Part shown: piece by piece, positions 1-11,586 of the stretch
How positions within the stretch are numbered: the stretch's first letter is position 1
Layout: each line of letters begins with the position of its first letter
Assembly: GCA_963680875.1 (NCBI GenBank)
Contig: OY804584.1
Span: forward strand, 92,254,031 to 92,318,030
Source of the DNA: Bathymodiolus brooksi
Taxonomy: Eukaryota; Mollusca; Bivalvia; Mytilida; Modiolidae
Direction: 5' to 3'
Length of the DNA stretch: 64,000 bases
Program-made: the position numbers and the translations under genes
Notes under the pieces: model-generated
Told to the model about the DNA's origin: nothing
Databases searched by the model: none
The model's input: the letters and a program-made list of their open reading frames with translations, nothing else

Positions 1-695
1 TGGCAATGTGTCATACGGTACCACGACCAATGCCTTTTATCTGACAATGTGTCTTACGGTACCACGACCAGTGCCTCTCACCTGGCAATGTGTCATACGG
101 TACCATAACCAGTGCCTTTCATCTGACAATGTGTCTTACGGTACCACGACCAGTGCCTATCACCTGGCAATGTGTCATACAGTACCACGACCAAAGTATT
201 TCACATGGCAATGTGTCATACGGTACCACGACCAGTGTCTTTCACCTAGCAATGTATCATATGCTACCACGACCAGTGCCTTTCATCTGACAATGTGTTT
301 TACGGTACCATGACCAGTGCCTCTCACCTGGCAATGTGTCATACGGTACCATGACTAGTGCCTTTCACAAGGCAATGTGTCATACGGTACCACGACCAGT
401 GTCTTTCACCTGGCAATGTATCATATGCTACCATGACCAGTGTCTATCACCTGACAATGTGTCATACGGTACCATGACTAGTGCCTTTCACCTGTCAATA
501 TGTCATACGATACCACAACCAGTGCAACATGACAATGCGCCATACGGTACCACGACCAGTGCAACATGACAATGCGCCATACGGTAACACAACCAGTGTA
601 TTTCACCTGGTAATATGTCATACGGTACCACGACCAGTGTCTTTCACCTTGCAATGTGTCATACGGTACCACGACCAGCGCCTTTCATATGGCAC
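1..695. repeat. 41-bp tandem array (about 17 units)
   Basis: Units of 41 bp carry the core CATACGGTACCACGACCAGT and drift by substitutions such as TGGCAATG/TGACAATG and CACGACC/CATGACC. The first units start at 1 and 42. Reading frames through the array are by-products of a unit length that is not a multiple of three. The array runs off the left edge of the window, so its true length is unknown. It ends near 695, where unique sequence begins. Confidence 0.95.
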
Positions 696-900
696 AAAGG
701 TTGAGAGTTTGACTCCAAGTTCTGACAAAGTGTACTTTTTCAGTGACTTGGGACAGATCTGTGATTTTCTTCGGATACAGCCTTTGAAAGACGACATTAA
801 TTTGTTTTTAAATCAGAAAACAAAAATGGCAATTTGTACAAAACGAGAGAATGTTATAGGTGCTAACCGTCGACATTTCTATCAAGTTGTTTCTGTGTAG
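696..900 (+). CDS. Possible terminal coding fragment, unrecognised
   Basis: Immediately after the 41-bp array an open frame of about 68 codons continues to a TAG at 898-900. Its residues (for example SDLGQICDFLRIQPLKDD) are not low-complexity, unlike the array-derived frame before it. It could be a last exon or a decayed transposon fragment. No domain is recognised, no start codon lies within the unique part, and no convincing splice acceptor was identified. The frame could be open by chance. Confidence 0.2.
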
Positions 901-1739
901 ATTGAATGGTGAAACTTGGATAACAAATTGTCGAACGACGAGTGCTAAATAGTAGGAAAAGTTTATATGGTTTTGAGGTTTAACAAATACAACAATTTGG
1001 TCAAATCATAGAGGTATAATACCTCTATGGTCACAACATGGCGATATTCTAGTCTAAAAGAATTCGAGCAAACAATGCTGTCTATAAGCGAGATAAGCCG
1101 TATATATAGTCTACGTTCGTTAAAAAAACATTGAACGTGTCACATTTCATATCTACTCAATACAGAAATATATTTTTTTCACACGTTTCATTGCTATTTC
1201 AGTTGTTTCACCACAAATATAGAAAATCACACTATTTTCAACTTCTCGAGCAGTTCTGGTTTCTACTGTAAGTATTATAGTCTGCAGAATGAATTATGGG
1301 ATCGTTTTACAGAATAACAACTTAGAACATTTACAAGCGATATTACATTTAAAATATGTATAATATATGTTTTTATTAATAACTTGTTTCATTTGACGTA
1401 ATACAACAGTAATAAAGATTAACAGGATTGAGTGATGTGAAAACAGACTTTTATCTGTAGGATTGTTATGCTTGTGTTGCTATTAAAATGATATGCGACA
1501 CATGCATGCATTTTCCAAGCCAGAAAACCGAGGACTTGCTGCACTGCTTCTTTAGAATACATGCACCTTATCAAATAAACTTATCAAGGACAAGTTTCCA
1601 TATTTAATTAAACGGTTATCCCTGTGAATCAGACACGCGATCACACGTGCTGAATCATTATTAGTGGTGATAAAAGAGATAAATACCGCAATTGGACTTG
1701 CGAGGACATGATTTATGCAATCAATTGTTTGTTGCAGAC
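901..1739. other. AT-rich stretch without recognised gene
   Basis: About 840 bp of AT-rich sequence broken by stops in all frames. No repeat unit, RNA gene or splice structure was recognised. Confidence 0.5.
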
Positions 1740-2240
1740 ATTTTTCTTCGTTTTGGCAATATAATGTTTCTTCGACTTATTGGAATTTCAATGGGAACGA
1801 AAAGTGCTGCTCTCATTGCTGATTTGGTTTATACTGCTATAAGCACTCACTGATTAGATTATTCAACAATAATTGCAAATACTTGGACGATATCATAACT
1901 AATCTTAATCTAAATTTATCCAAAGCTAACATTACAAGTGACTCGTTACAATTTTGAGCTTAATTTAATACCTTTTTCAAGGTAAATTTAACACACTACA
2001 AAAGAGACGATCTTTCTTTCCGTCGTCATGTTTCACTTTGTTCGTTTTGCACGTTTATGTCATCATGTTTCTGTCGTCAATGACCCGTAATCTCGCGATA
2101 TTGAAAGGATTTCGTTTTCATATATTATTGAAAACTTTCAAGAAATTTTATTATCGCTATAACGATCTGGTGTGTAAGCACAATTCTACAATCAAAGATT
2201 TGACCAAAAAGGGTATTTTCCATTCATGATTTTATGGCGA
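1740..2240 (+). pseudogene. Decayed reverse-transcriptase fragment
   Basis: Translation in shifting frames shows degraded reverse-transcriptase motifs. A GISMGTKSAALIADL block lies near 1780-1830 and corresponds to the G-x-P-M-G-T...ADL region just before the catalytic loop. A weak DDI-like remnant follows near 1890. An HVSVVND-like segment near 2060-2080 recalls the region before the C-terminal helical part. Stops and frameshifts occur throughout. It appears to belong to the same family as the better preserved fragment at 9,854-10,249. The class is uncertain; the G-x-P-M-G-T motif and the FLDL block of the other copy suggest a Penelope-like relative. It is not functional. Confidence 0.5.
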
Positions 2241-4015
2241 CGTATAATTAACAAACACGAGTAGCTAAAATCTTCTTAAAGGTTATCATTTAACAACTAT
2301 TGTTGAGTATTTGAGGCATGTGTTACATTGCTGAAATATAGTCATTCTGCTGGTACTACTAGGTCCAACTAGCAATTAGATAAGTGCATTTATATTTCAT
2401 TCTAAATCAAATTACTAATCTTTGTTCAATATTTGATTCCAACAAAAAGATGGTCTGTTTATTCTGGTCTCCCACGAAGATTATTAAATTTTAAAAATGT
2501 CCAATTTATATTAAATCTGTTGGAAATATTAGTTATGATTTCTTGTCCTAAGGTTAATTGTCTTTAACCAATATATTCTACCTTCGTAGCTATTAGTCGG
2601 TTAACTACGAGCATTTGTTGACCCTGCTATTGTACTCTCCATGTTTGTTGTTATTCATGTTTTGCGAGATTGTGTAATCTTATTAATTGGAATCGAATCC
2701 GTACAAGTTTTATCGTTTGTTTAGACCTGTATTGCAGTTGGAGATCCAATTATCAAGATAGGAGGGTTTAATCCCACCCCATTGTTGTGCCTGTTCTAAG
2801 CCACGACATGGATTTCCGACGATATATGTCGCAGTCTTTTTTCGTGTTCAATAATTATAGGTGGCTGCTCGCTTTGTTGTTAATGATGGAATTGTTGACC
2901 ATCACTCTTTAAAAATATTACACTCTTAAGTAATAAATAAAATAGGAGATATTTAAAAAAAAAATCGATTTGGTTGTAGTCACTAAAACGTGGACTTTTA
3001 TCCCGATCACAAGACAATATCAATTTTCACTTCTTTTTCTCAAATTTCCACTCGTTGTGTAGAAAACTTTTTTGTTTAATGCTAAATGATGAATTTTGTT
3101 AAATTCAAATATCTAATTTCTAGATAAAATTCGTAAAATGATATAATAAAAGAAAGGAAAAAAAAATCTATCCTGTTTCTCGCTCATATTACTGTGATAT
3201 GAAATAAACATAAATTTGCATTGAACGACCGAAAAAAAACTTTTTTTAACACGGTAGATTTTACTACAGCTATTATTTTCCAATATGTATATTTCATACC
3301 TCAAAAAGCTAAAGGTTTCGCCATAACTTATTTCTGTGTTGCTTGTTATAGCATAAACTGGATTCATAATTTACGCCGGCATTTTGTATACAAGGTATCT
3401 GCTGTAGAAATTGTGTCGTCTTGGAACATTGGATACCAGTCATTTATTGGAATCAGACACGTGGGTCAATTCTACATATAATACAGCCAAAGGAGGGAAG
3501 GGGGGTGGGGGGAGAAAACAGGACAAAGCGTTATAACTGTGTGTGGGGAAGCTCTGAATTACGAATAAAAATTCGAAAACCCTTTAACCTGTAAATTTGA
3601 AAACAAATTCAGTTCAATTTGGTTTCATGATTCGACCCTTAATAAATCCACTTAATATATGTTGAACATTTGGCATAAATACCTTAATCCATATTATTAC
3701 ATTATTTTAAAACGCCGTTGTTTTACCCAGATCATACCCTCATATTCAACAGAATGAAACGACCTAAGTCAAAACTTGAATGTGACCTTTTCTTTAATCT
3801 TATTTTGATTGGTTTCGAGAATCAAAAATATTTCTAATCTGAGGATTTTGGCTTTAAATCGTTTGGCAAACATAATCTTATATTCGAGATGAAAGTGTTC
3901 TATTAAATAAAACTTATCCCACGAAAATTCGGACGTTCAATACTTGAAACCCATTTTGGTCAGATTTTAGTGGATGTTATCAAATTCGATCAAATACCGG
4001 TATCTATTTTTTAGT
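2241..4015. other. Gene-poor AT-rich stretch
   Basis: About 1.8 kb with short chance frames only; those at 3,113-3,481 lie opposite each other on the two strands and have no recognisable residues. A 16-bp purine-rich G tract lies near 3,495-3,515. Nothing else is supportable. Confidence 0.5.
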
Positions 4016-4060
4016 ACATTTGTATATTGTGTACATGATAAAATGATTTTGCTGTAACAA
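4016..4060 (+). repeat. 45-bp direct repeat, left of SINE doublet
   Basis: A segment containing GTACATGATAAAATGATTTT precedes the SINE doublet. A near-identical segment follows it at 4,505-4,549, with about four differences. It is longer than usual SINE target-site duplications. Confidence 0.85.
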
Positions 4061-4062
4061 CA

Positions 4063-4502
4063 ATATTGTTTGGTTGGTTTTATTGTGTTTAACGCCACTT
4101 TCAACAATATTTGAGTTATATTGTGGCGGTCAGTTTTATTGGTGGAGGAAACTGGGAGGACCAGGAGAACAACCACCGACCTGTCAAAAGTCACTGACAA
4201 ACTTTATCACATAATGTTATATCAAGTATACCTCGCCCTGATCGAGATTCGAACTCGCAACATCAGTGGTGATAGGCACTGATTTCATATGTAGTTGTTT
4301 GTTTGGATGATGCTGTTTAACGCCACTTTCAACAATATTTTAGTTATATCATGGCGGTCAGTTTTATTGGTGGATGAAACCGAAGGACACGGAGAAAACC
4401 ACCGACCTGTCGCAAGACACTGACAAACTTTATCACATAATGTTGTACACCTCGCCCTGATCTTGTAAAGCCAACTACCGTACGATCACAGCCACGACGG
4501 CC
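4063..4502 (-). mobile_element. Two adjacent tRNA-derived SINE copies
   Basis: Two minus-oriented SINE copies lie side by side (about 4,063-4,290 and 4,303-4,502). On the minus strand each has the central segment with TTTGTCAGTG and ends in a LINE-like tail, AATATTGTTGAAAGTGGCG, then TTAAACA. The first copy retains a promoter B-box-like GAGTTCGAATCTCG; the second has lost this part but keeps the head-end ATGGCC-like stretch GGCCGTCGTGGC. The two copies differ by many substitutions, so they are old or belong to different subfamilies. Confidence 0.8.
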
Positions 4503-4504
4503 CC

Positions 4505-4549
4505 ATATTTGCATATTGTGTACATGATCAAATGATTTTGCTGTAACAA
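4505..4549 (+). repeat. 45-bp direct repeat, right of SINE doublet
   Basis: Partner of 4,016-4,060, containing GTACATGATCAAATGATTTT. The pair brackets the two SINE copies almost exactly. Confidence 0.85.
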
Positions 4550-4550
4550 G

Positions 4551-5184
4551 GAACTAACTTATGCACTTTGAAGGAGAAAGCATAACATTTTAGCACGTAA
4601 CAAGAATGTAGAACAACAATAAAAGCGTTGTTCCTCCACTTTAATTTGTGTTCTAAGTGTAATGTTGGGTAGTATCTAATGTTTATTTACATTCAAATCC
4701 TTTCTAATTAAGAAAATAAATCAATGAAAAAATGTTGCTTTACTTTATTTTGTGTCCTAATACACAGGCGCTCGTGGCACGGAATTACCACCCCATTTTT
4801 TTTTTAACTTTCTGTTTACATATTTATTTTCAATAAAATGTCTTTATTTCTTTATTATTTCATCTCTTTTTCCTTATTTTAACTTGTCCGTATCAATATT
4901 CATACAATCTTTTGTTAACAGCAACTTGCATGTGTCGACCCTACATGTATATATATAATAATAGTCTCTCATATTTATTTACAATTACATCCATATCCTT
5001 TTTTATGCTAAGAAAAACAAATCTTCTTGAACATTATTCTTAATGATGGCGTTTATATATTTCAAACAAGAATACGCCAAAATATTCCATCTTAGAGACA
5101 CCTGCTATTGTAATTATAATATTAACAGAGAAACTCGTGTTGTATAGGCGGAACTAATGATGCCAGTGTTTTCGCATACCAACA
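4551..5184. other. AT-rich stretch without recognised gene
   Basis: No coding frame, RNA gene or repeat unit recognised in about 630 bp. Confidence 0.5.
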
Positions 5185-6060
5185 TATTCAAATTCAAATT
5201 CAAATTCTTTATTCAAAAGCCATACTACTTATAGAAATATACATACAATATACAATTATTCAATGCATCAGTGAAAATACATATACAATTATGATAATAA
5301 CAGCGGAGCATGATAATATGTATGCAAAACAATAATACGAAATGAAATGAAACTAAGCGTTGCGAATTTTTTCAGTTAGTAACAAATATTTACCAAGATT
5401 GTAAAGTTCTCTAATATTGCTTACAGACAGTAATTGTATTAATTTAAAACATGACGGCATTTGCCAATAATATTTCTTAAGATATCTTCTTCTTACATCT
5501 ATATATTTTTCACATTGCAGAATAAAATGGTATTCATCTTCAACAACATTTAAGTTACACATACTACACACTCTTTCATGACGATCTAAATTATAGAATC
5601 TTCCAGTTTCAATATTAAGATTATGTGCTGATATACGCATTTTACTAATATATGGCTTATGCATATAATTATCTGGACGATCAAGATAAAATTGTAAAAC
5701 ATTATTGTCAAAAATATATCTGTATAAATGACATTTAGGACTCATTAAAAAATGCATTCATTTCACTAATAAAGTTATCCTTCATTCTTTGTTTAAATTC
5801 ACATATAAAAAAATCTACATGGTTAACATACAGAGATATCCAGATATTATGAAAACCATATTTAAAAAGAATATCTCTTACTCTACATGCCCAGTTTAAT
5901 TTATCATTAGGCTTTACCACTGAACTTTCAAATATATCTTCATACAAACATTTTAAAATACAGTTATCAGTATAAAGCAATTTAAACCAATATCTGAGCA
6001 TTCTACAATATCTTTCAATATACATAGGGAATCTTCCTAACTCACAATATACCATATAGT
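5185..6060 (-). pseudogene. 5'-truncated LINE, C-terminal end of ORF2
   Basis: Two overlapping minus-strand frames (5,735-6,055 and 5,353-5,757) together form the C-terminal part of a non-LTR retrotransposon polyprotein; a frameshift near 5,740-5,757 separates them. The second frame holds a zinc-binding C-terminal motif, VCSMC...HFILQC, with residues CSMCNLNVVEDEYHFILQC, typical of LINE ORF2 tails. The element's 3' end is at the left: after the stop at 5,353 there is an untranslated stretch with an AATAAAG-like signal and then three or four (AATTTG) units near 5,188-5,208. The reverse transcriptase core and endonuclease are missing, as in ordinary 5' truncation. It is not functional. Confidence 0.75.
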
Positions 6061-6734
6061 TAACAGCTGAGTTTCTTACTTATACAATATTACATGTAAT
6101 GGTTATCTGCCCCTTTCCCGCCATATTTTTTTCATAATTACATTATTTATTTCAATAATTACATTTCTTACAATAGTTTGTTACCACCACCACCCACTTT
6201 TCTTCCGTACTTTCCCTATCTTTTCACTATTCACCTTACTTTTCTTCTGTATTTTCCATATCTTTTTGCTCTTCAACTTTCCTTTCTTCCATATTGTCCA
6301 TATCTTATCACTATTTTCTTCCATATTTTCCATATCATTTCACAATTTTCTTTTGTATTTTCCATATCTTTTCATTATTCAACTTGGGTTTCTTCCATAT
6401 TTTCCATATCTTTTCACTATTCAACTTGGGTTTCTTCCATATTTCCTCTATCTTATCACTGTTCAACTTGGCTTTCATCCATATTTTCCCTATCTTTTTA
6501 CTATTTTCTTCTGTATTTTACAAATCTTTTCACTATTGAACTTAATTTTTAACTGTGTTTTCCCTATCTTTTCACTATTCAACTTAATTTTCTTCTGTAT
6601 TTTCCAAATCTTTTCACTATTCAACTTAATTTTCTTCTGTGTTTTCCCTATCTTTTCACTATTCAACTTAATTTTCTTCCATATTATACATATCATTTCA
6701 CAATTGAACCTACTTTTCTTCTGTATTTTCCATA

Positions 6735-7361
6735 TCATTTCACAATTTACTTCTGTATTTTCCATATCTTTTCACTATTTTCTTCCATATTTTCCATATC
6801 TTTTTACTATTTTCTTCTGTATTTTCCAAATCTTTTCACTATTTTCTTCCATAATTTCCAAATGATTTCACTATTTTCTTCGGTATTTTCCAAATCTTTT
6901 CACTATTTTCTTCCATATTTTCCATATCTTTTCACTATTTTCTTCTGTATTTTCCCTATCTTTTCACAATTTTCTTCTGTATTTTCCAAATCTTTTCAAT
7001 ATTTTCTTTCATAATTTCCAAATGATTTCACTATTTTCTTCTGTATTTTCCAAATCTTTTCACTATTTTCTTTCATAATTTCCAAATGATTTCACTATTT
7101 TCTTCTGTATTTTCCAAATCTTTTCACTATTTTCTTTCATAATTTCCAAATGATTTCACTATTTTCTTCTGTATTTTCCAAATCTTTTCACTATTTTCTT
7201 CCATATTTTCCATATCTTTTCACTATTTTCTTCTGTATTTTCCATATCTTTTCACTATTTTCTTCTGTATTTTCCAAATCTTTTCATTATTTACTTCCAT
7301 ATTTTCCATATTATTTCACAATTTTCTTCCATATTTTCCATTTCATTTCACATTTCAACTT
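6735..7361 (+). repeat. Higher-order copy 1 (period 734 bp)
   Basis: This part of the array matches 7,469-8,095 almost base for base with an offset of 734. Rare variants are shared: CTTCGGTATT at 6,879 and 7,613, and CACAATTTAC near 6,741 and 7,475. Identity ends where copy 1 continues with TTAATTTTC and copy 2 with TTGCCTTTC. Confidence 0.85.
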
Positions 7362-7468
7362 AATTTTCTTCTGTATTTTCCAAATCTTTTCACTATTCAA
7401 CTTAATTTTCTTCTGTGTTTTCCCTATCTTTTCACTATTCAACTTAATTTTCTTCCATATTTTCCATA

Positions 7469-8095
7469 TCATTTCACAATTTACTTCTGTATTTTCCATA
7501 TCTTTTCACTATTTTCTTCCATATTTTCCATATCTTTTTACTATTTTCTTCTGTATTTTCCAAATCTTTTCACTATTTTCTTCCATAATTTCCAAATGAT
7601 TTCACTATTTTCTTCGGTATTTTCCAAATCTTTTCACTATTTTCTTCCATATTTTCCATATCTTTTCACTATTTTCTTCTGTATTTTCCCTATCTTTTCA
7701 CAATTTTCTTCTGTATTTTCCAAATCTTTTCAATATTTTCTTTCATAATTTCCAAATGATTTCACTATTTTCTTCTGTATTTTCCAAATCTTTTCACTAT
7801 TTTCTTTCATAATTTCCAAATGATTTCACTATTTTCTTCTGTATTTTCCAAATCTTTTCACTATTTTCTTTCATAATTTCCAAATGATTTCACTATTTTC
7901 TTCTGTATTTTCCAAATCTTTTCACTATTTTCTTCCATATTTTCCATATCTTTTCACTATTTTCTTCTGTATTTTCCATATCTTTTCACTATTTTCTTCT
8001 GTATTTTCCAAATCTTTTCATTATTTACTTCCATATTTTCCATATTATTTCACAATTTTCTTCCATATTTTCCATTTCATTTCACATTTCAACTT
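7469..8095 (+). repeat. Higher-order copy 2 (period 734 bp)
   Basis: Partner of 6,735-7,361. A second, smaller duplication with a ~530-bp offset can be seen further on, with matching blocks from about 8,640 and 9,170. Confidence 0.85.
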
Positions 8096-8117
8096 GCCTT
8101 TCTTCCATATTTTCCAT

Positions 8118-8256
8118 ATACCATGTACCAAGTCAGGGTCATTACTGTTTTCACAGTTTTCTGGTTGTTGACTGATTTTGTCTGTTTATATACTTATGAG
8201 TTTTGACTTTTCCTTTGTAAGATTGTTCGGAGTTCAGTAATTTTGTTATTACCCTT
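8118..8256 (+). mobile_element. 3' module of the RT element inside the array
   Basis: A unique segment beginning TGTACCAAGTCAGGGTCATT interrupts the minisatellite. It is nearly identical to 10,475-10,607, the 3' untranslated end following the reverse-transcriptase fragment. Both copies finish with TTTTGTTATTACC and TTATTCA and are directly followed by minisatellite units. Confidence 0.85.
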
Positions 8257-9853
8257 ATTCACTATTCAACCTATTTTTCATATCTTTTCACAATTTTCTT
8301 CTGTATTTTCCAAATCTTTTCACTATTCAACTTGGGTTTCTTCCATATTTTTCATATCTTTTCACTATTCCACTTGCCTTTCATCCATATTTTTCATATC
8401 TTTTCACAATTTTCTCCTGTATTTTCCTAATCTTTTCACTATTCAACTTGGGTTTCTTCCATATTTTTCTTATCTTTTCACTATTCGACTTGCCTTTCTT
8501 CCATATTTTCCATATCATTTCACTATTACTTACTTTTCTTTCATATTTTCCATATCATTTCACATTTCAACCTAATTTTCTTCCATATTTTTCAATTCTT
8601 TTCACAATTTTCTTCTGTATTTTCCAAATCTTTTCACTATTCAACTTGCCTTTCTTCCATATTTTCCATATCATTTCACTATTACCTACTTTTCTTCCAT
8701 ATTTTTCATATATTTTCACTATTCGACTTGCCTTTCTTCCATATTTTCCATATCATTTCACATTTCAACTTACTTTTCTTCCATATTTTCCATATCATTT
8801 AACTATTACCTACTTTTCTTCCACATTTTTCATATCTTTTCACTATTCGACTTGCCTTTCTTCTATATTTCCCATATCATTTCACATTTCAACTTACTTT
8901 TCTTCCATATTTTCCATATCATTTCACTATTAACTACTTTTCCTCCATATTTTTCATGTCGTTTCACTATTCGACTTACCTTTCTTCCATATTTTCCATA
9001 TCATTTCACTATTACCTATTTTTCTTCCATATTTTTCATATCTTTTCACTATTCGACTTGCCTTTCTTCCATATTTTCCATATCATTTCACATTTCAACC
9101 TAATTTTCTTTCATATTTTTCAACTCTTTTCACAATTTTCTTCTGTATTTTCCAAATCTTTTCACTATTCAACTTGCCTTTCTTCCATATTTTCCATATC
9201 ATTTCACTATTACCTACTTTTCTTCCATATTTTTCATATCTTTTCACTATTCGACTTGCCTTTCTTCCATATTTCCCATATCATTTCACATTTCAACTTA
9301 CTTTTCTTCCATATTTTCCATATCATTTCACTATTAACTACTCTTCCTCCATATTTTTCATGTCGTTTCACTATTCGACTTACCTTTCTTCCATATTTTA
9401 CCTATGTTTTCACTATTTGACTTACTTTTCCTCTATATTGTCCATATCTTATCACTATTCGATTTGCCTTTCTTCCATATTCTCCAAATCATTTCACTCT
9501 TCGACTTATCTTTCTTCCATATTTTCCATATCTTATCACTATTCGACTTTCCTTTCTTCTGTATTTTCATATCATTTGACAATTTTCTTCTGTATTTTCC
9601 ATATTTTCCATATCATTTCACATTTCAACTTGCCTTTCTTCCACATTGTCCATATCTTTTCACTATTCGACATACTTTTCTTTCATAATTTCCAGATCTT
9701 TTCACTATTCAACTTGCCTTTGCTCCATATTTTCCATATCTTATCACTATTCAACTTGGGTTTCTTCCATATTCTCCATATGTTTTCACTATTCAAATTA
9801 CTTTTCTTCCATATTTTCCATATCATTTCACAATTTTCTTTTGTATTTTCCAG

Positions 9854-10249
9854 ACCACCGATACAGCTTCGTCCGCATCATTTTTGGACTTATACCTCGA
9901 ATTTGACGACAGTGGTCAACTCAGTACTAAAATTTATGATAAGCGGGACGACTTCAATTTTAAAATCATAAATTTTCCAAACATGTGCAGCAATATACCA
10001 GCTTCTCCTGCATATGGTGTTTACATCTCGCAATTGATTCGCTATGCAAGGGCCAGTAGCAATTATTCTGATTTCCTGAAACGTCATCTTCATCTGAGAA
10101 ACAGGCTACTGGACCAGGGCTATAAAAAGATTCGCCTTATTCGATCTCTTAAAAAGTTTATATTCCGATACCAATATCTTGTCGAAATATATTCCGTCTC
10201 TGCAGAAATAATTATAAGCGATGCATTTTCATATAGTGAAAATGTATAA
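9854..10249 (+). pseudogene. C-terminal part of a reverse transcriptase (Penelope-like?)
   Basis: An open frame runs from the end of the array to a TAA at 10,247-10,249. It begins with SFLDLYLEFDD, then IYDKRDDFNFKIINFP, then a YGVYISQLIRYARASS helix-like block and a basic helical end. This pattern (FLDL, KRDDF, YISQLIR) is a recurrent C-terminal reverse-transcriptase signature in a family of retroelements I recognise from bivalves and other invertebrates. The catalytic part is absent because the frame opens directly from minisatellite at 9,853. An ATG at 9,884 exists but is probably internal. The family is unassigned here; Penelope-like is an inference from the FLD block after the palm. The 3' untranslated part continues to about 10,607. 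Confidence 0.6.
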
Positions 10250-10607
10250 AGATAAAGAAGTCCAAAATGTCAAGAATTTTTTTGTCAATGTGTGACGTAA
10301 AAATATTTTTGACATTTACGTCACCGAATATGGTACTGCTTTGACAACTATTTTACCTATTTTGTTCCTGTATTTAAATACTGTTACAGTGACAGCCGGA
10401 ACGTTTGAACCGTAATGAGAGCGGGAGGTTTGGCGCCTTAAAATCTGATTCAACCCACCATTTCTTTAGAAATGCCTGTACCAAGTCAGGGTCATTACGG
10501 TTTTCACAGTTTTCCGGTTGTTGACTGATTTTGTCTGTTTATATAATTATGAGTTTTGACTTTCCCTTTATAAGATTGTTCGGAGTTCGGTAATTTTGTT
10601 ATTACCT
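10250..10607 (+). mobile_element. 3' region of the RT element
   Basis: Untranslated sequence after the reverse-transcriptase stop codon. Its last 133 bp duplicate 8,118-8,256. Minisatellite units resume directly at 10,608, exactly as they do after the other copy. Confidence 0.7.
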
Positions 10608-10740
10608 TTATTCATTATTCAACTTGGGTTTCTTCCATATTTTCCATATCTTTTCACTATTCAACTTGGGTTTCTTCCATATTTTCTCTATCTTATCACT
10701 GTTCAACTTGGCTTTCATCCATATTTTCCCTATCTTCTCC
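10608..10740 (+). repeat. Short resumption of the ~32-bp minisatellite
   Basis: About four units of the TTCAACTTGGGTTTCTTCC type. They end near 10,740, where unrelated sequence begins. Confidence 0.9.
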
Positions 10741-11581
10741 GTAAATGAATTGAAGAGATGTTTGATTACCTTACACCTATCTTTAAATGATTTGTTACGC
10801 CGTTCAGTTGATTTGATGCGCAGTGCATATACCAATCATTATCAGACAAGAACTATTCGAAGAAATAGAAACAGTAATAAAATCGTTTTATCCGGATATT
10901 GCGTTTTCAAAGCTACCATCCTTTCAAAAGCTGCGGTGACTTTTGTCTTAGTTTTAGTTTTAACAGTGAGCTTGGTTTCTTGCTCGACCAGTTCAGTAAA
11001 AAGACTAATTATGTAAAATGATGAAAGAGCGAACTATTTTAATTGAGTCATGTGTCGATGATCAGGAACTCGCTTACTATTGTGTTTCTTTTATTTTATT
11101 TGTCATTCTTATATTTTACTTATAATTAAGTGCAATTAAAAATATACAATGTATATAATTTTGTTTTAATGAAGAATGACACAATTGTTTCTGTGATAAT
11201 ATGTTATAACTTTCATGACAATGACAATGATGTTTTTTTTTATTCTTTGATGATTTCAAATGTGTTATATTCAATGGTCGTGTATGATTAATATTCATTT
11301 TAATATAGTTGTATAATTTATGATTATTAGACGCACACATTGGTACGTTGATGCTCGCCACCGTTGTAAAGGGGTAGGTTCTGAATTAAAAAAAAATAAA
11401 AAAAATATATATTATAGAACGGCACTATCATTGAACTTGTGACGTCATGTTTACTGTGACGTCATCGATGCATGACATTATACGCAAAGCCTACAAATAG
11501 GCCGTTGGCACTCGAGGGGTGGTATGAAAAGCCTAAAAATAGGCTCTTTGGACATGTAAGGGTTAATAAAAGGGCATTTTC
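10741..11581. other. Stretch without recognised gene; paired CRE-like sites
   Basis: A chance frame runs from the array to 11,016; nothing in its residues is recognised. Two palindromic TGACGTCA motifs lie at 11,440-11,447 and 11,457-11,464, the consensus for CREB/ATF factors, but no gene start is visible beside them. A small repeat of GCCTA(A/C)AAATAGGC-like pieces lies at 11,488-11,541. The left border of the 7.2-kb duplication is at 11,582. Confidence 0.4.
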
Positions 11582-11586
11582 CTATA

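Larger units (their letters stand above)
6185..9852. repeat. ~32-bp minisatellite array with higher-order units
   Basis: More than a hundred units of about 31-33 bp of the form CTTTTCACTATTTTCTTCTG followed by TATTTTCCAAAT, strongly pyrimidine-rich on +. Several unit subtypes alternate (CAACTTGGG, CGACTTGCC, TAACTACTT, CTTCCATAATTTCC). Long open frames on both strands, full of Ile/Phe/Ser on + and Lys/Asn on -, arise because unit length and composition avoid stops in places; they have no domain-like residues and are not annotated. The array is broken at about 8,118-8,256 by a unique segment shared with 10,475-10,607. Confidence 0.95.

Noticed and set aside
1..695. Regularly spaced repeats that could suggest a CRISPR array
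   Set aside because: The 41-bp units abut with no unique spacers, vary by substitution, and the context is eukaryotic.
3113..3481. Overlapping frames on both strands as genes
   Set aside because: No recognisable residues, AT-rich, no splice or start context; chance frames.
6266..9971. Long open frames in the minisatellite as a repetitive membrane or secreted protein
   Set aside because: Frames open on both strands and in several phases, made only of the repeat's Ile/Phe/Ser or Lys/Asn codons, with no start context or flanking exon signals.
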